DNA from: Verrucomicrobiota bacterium
GTDB lineage: Bacteria; Verrucomicrobiota; Verrucomicrobiia; Limisphaerales; CAIQOK01
Direction of reading: 5' to 3'
DNA length: 8,266 bases
Assembly (NCBI GenBank): GCA_025363535.1
Contig: JANYDP010000258.1
Coordinates: 1 to 8,266 of the forward strand
The notes beneath the pieces are model-generated. The model did not search any database, had not been told where the DNA came from, and was given only the letters and a program-made list of their open reading frames with translations. The translations under genes were made by a program, and so were the position numbers. Positions 7,711 to 8,266 of the stretch are shown here, piece by piece (within the stretch, counting starts at the first letter, position 1; each line of letters opens with the position of its first letter).

Positions 7711-7760
7711 GGGTCGGAGGACGCATCTTGACACAGTTCTTGAGGCCGATGCTCCGACCC
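7711..7760. repeat. Imperfect inverted repeat GGGTCGGAG / CTCCGACCC
   Basis: GGGTCGGAG (7711-7719) pairs perfectly with CTCCGACCC (7752-7760). After a 4-base bulge on the left arm the stem continues with CATC (7724-7727) against GATG (7748-7751). The last three bases overlap the first arm of the next hairpin (7758-7804), so the two structures are mutually exclusive in a transcript. It lies 56 bases upstream of the proposed protease start. Confidence 0.6.
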
Positions 7761-7804
7761 TCTCTCCCCGCGAGGAACGAGTGGGGAAAGGGCCGGCGAG
7801 AGGG
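7758..7804. repeat. CCCTCTC...GAGAGGG hairpin, unit 1
   Basis: CCCTCTC (7758-7764) pairs with GAGAGGG (7798-7804). An inner stem TCCCC (7765-7769) pairs with GGGGA (7783-7787), leaving AAGGGCCGGC unpaired on the right side. The composition and arms match the second hairpin at 7855-7883, which marks both as units of one repeat family. Confidence 0.65.
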
Positions 7805-7854
7805 GCAACTGAAGTTCCCCCGAGATGGCGAACCAAAGCGCCTCCTCTCCCCGG

Positions 7855-7883
7855 CCCTCTCCTCCATCCGATGGAGGAGAGGG
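7855..7883. repeat. Perfect 13-base-stem hairpin, unit 2
   Basis: CCCTCTCCTCCAT (7855-7867) and ATGGAGGAGAGGG (7871-7883) are exact reverse complements separated by the three bases CCG. A stem this long with a minimal loop is very unlikely by chance. No T-tract follows on either strand, so it is not a standard terminator. It is the core of the repeat that encodes the spurious SPPSDGGEGRGEE peptide on the minus strand. Confidence 0.85.
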
Positions 7884-8079
7884 AGAAGAATCCAAGGATA
7901 GTGTCAAGAAGCCCACTCGGTCGGACGTTTTTATGCAATGACAGCGCGCCTAAACATTCTCTACGGATTCCCTGGATTATTCCCGATCAAAAAACTGCGC
8001 CCTCCGTTTGACCTGCGGCCCCTTTCAGTCCGTGTTGCCAGACCTGCTTCCGAAAACCGTGCCGAATCTGAAAGGAAAA

Positions 8080-8103
8080 GCCGGACTGGTTTTCCAGCCC
8101 GGC
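8080..8103. repeat. GCCGG/CCGGC hairpin with TTTT loop
   Basis: GCCGG (8080-8084) pairs with CCGGC (8099-8103); after one A-C mismatch CTGG (8086-8089) pairs with CCAG (8094-8097) around the loop TTTT. The right arm TTCCAGCCCGGCG (8092-8104) occurs again exactly at 8182-8194, so the two hairpins belong to one repeat type. Confidence 0.65.
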
Positions 8104-8147
8104 GGTGGCGGTTTGGCTGCAACTTAGAGCCTGTTTGAAAAAGGTAG

Positions 8148-8192
8148 CGTCAGCCATCTTGGCTGACGTAGAGCCGGGGCTTCCAGCCCGGC
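8148..8192. repeat. Paired hairpins: CGTCAGCCA/TGGCTGACG and GCCGGG/CCCGGC
   Basis: The first hairpin is a perfect 9-base stem, CGTCAGCCA (8148-8156) against TGGCTGACG (8160-8168) with loop TCT. Four bases later GCCGGG (8173-8178) pairs with CCCGGC (8187-8192) across GCTTCCAG. The second shares its right arm with the hairpin at 8080-8103. I associate this type of 'GTCAGCCATCTTGGCTGAC ... GGGGCTTCCAGCCCGGC' element with dispersed intergenic repeats in verrucomicrobial genomes, from memory and unverified. Confidence 0.65.
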
Positions 8193-8266
8193 GAAAAGGC
8201 CCGCCTCTTGGGCAAGCCTGGTAGCACCTGAGCACGCACGTACTGCGGACGGTTTTTCCGGGCGGC

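Larger units (their letters stand above)
7676..7937. repeat. Hairpin-rich repeat block flanked by an imperfect direct repeat
   Basis: The block is bounded by two related sequences in the same orientation: 7676-7701 and 7913-7937, which share CCACTCGG, then a GAC, a run of T and a final TGCA or TTGCA (about 22 matching positions with small gaps). Inside, an 8-base inverted pair CTTGACAC (7727-7734) / GTGTCAAG (7901-7908) encloses two CCCTCTC-type hairpins. Translated on the minus strand the block yields SPSPPSDGGEGRGEE and LPLSPALSPLVPRGERG, peptides I associate with repeat-derived false N-termini in verrucomicrobial annotations. It lies directly upstream of the protease gene and carries no transposase, so it is best seen as a dispersed non-autonomous repeat or a composite of several. 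Confidence 0.7.
7938..8266. other. Intergenic region without a convincing gene
   Basis: Apart from the hairpins at 8080-8103 and 8148-8192, I see no coding signal here. The longest minus-strand frame (7987-8235, 82 codons) runs straight through those hairpins, contains a peptide (MADATFF) produced by the repeat, and has no recognisable domain. The last 70 bases hold no clear structure. A promoter for the protease gene may lie between here and 7656, but I found no convincing -35/-10 pair. Confidence 0.6.

Noticed and set aside
7855..7883. Intrinsic terminator for a gene arriving from the right
   Set aside because: The stem is strong but no T-run follows on either strand, and the sequence recurs in related form at 7758-7804, which fits a repeat family better.
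7987..8235. An 82-codon minus-strand frame in the right-hand intergenic region
   Set aside because: It is built largely from hairpin repeats (8080-8103, 8148-8192) and has no domain, signal peptide or ribosome binding site.

Overview
The window looks like a GC-rich chromosome segment from a member of Verrucomicrobiota, most likely the Limisphaerales (Pedosphaera-like, 'subdivision 3') lineage. This is inferred from four things: a neighbouring DUF1800/DUF1501 pair as is common in Planctomycetota and Verrucomicrobiota; a giant secreted DUF1800 protein packed with TSP3-type calcium loops, Calx-beta, PA14, putative Ig and CHRD modules; the short module around 'GKQYQLQSVTNL..TNW' that I associate with verrucomicrobial secreted proteins; and intergenic hairpin repeats whose accidental translation reads 'SPSPPSDGGEGRGEE' and 'LPLSPALSPLVPRGERG'. 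No 16S or other phylogenetic marker is present.

All four genes lie on the minus strand, so transcription runs right to left. From the right edge: about 610 bases (7656-8266) contain no convincing gene but carry two groups of hairpin repeats. Next comes a site-2 protease-like membrane metalloprotease with a C-terminal double zinc ribbon (6735-7655). Nine bases after its stop begins a small VF530/DUF2132 protein (6483-6725). A 182-base gap with a small hairpin and a weak promoter candidate precedes a 1658-residue exported DUF1800 protein (1324-6300). After a 105-base spacer holding an unusual array of ATGCTGA / TCAGCAT heptamers comes a Tat-exported DUF1501 protein (1-1218) that runs off the left edge.

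Two functional units can be proposed. Protease plus VF530 look like a two-gene operon by spacing; any functional link is unknown. DUF1800 plus DUF1501 are a classic neighbouring pair whose biochemical role is not established; both appear to be exported, DUF1800 by Sec and DUF1501 by Tat. The most distinctive observations are the heptamer array between DUF1800 and DUF1501, a three-fold beta-repeat inserted inside the DUF1800 core, the zinc-ribbon tail on the protease, and the hairpin repeat block flanked by an imperfect direct repeat just upstream of the protease, which is likely to cause a false N-terminal extension in automatic annotation. I saw no mobile element with a transposase, no tRNA or rRNA, and no CRISPR array.
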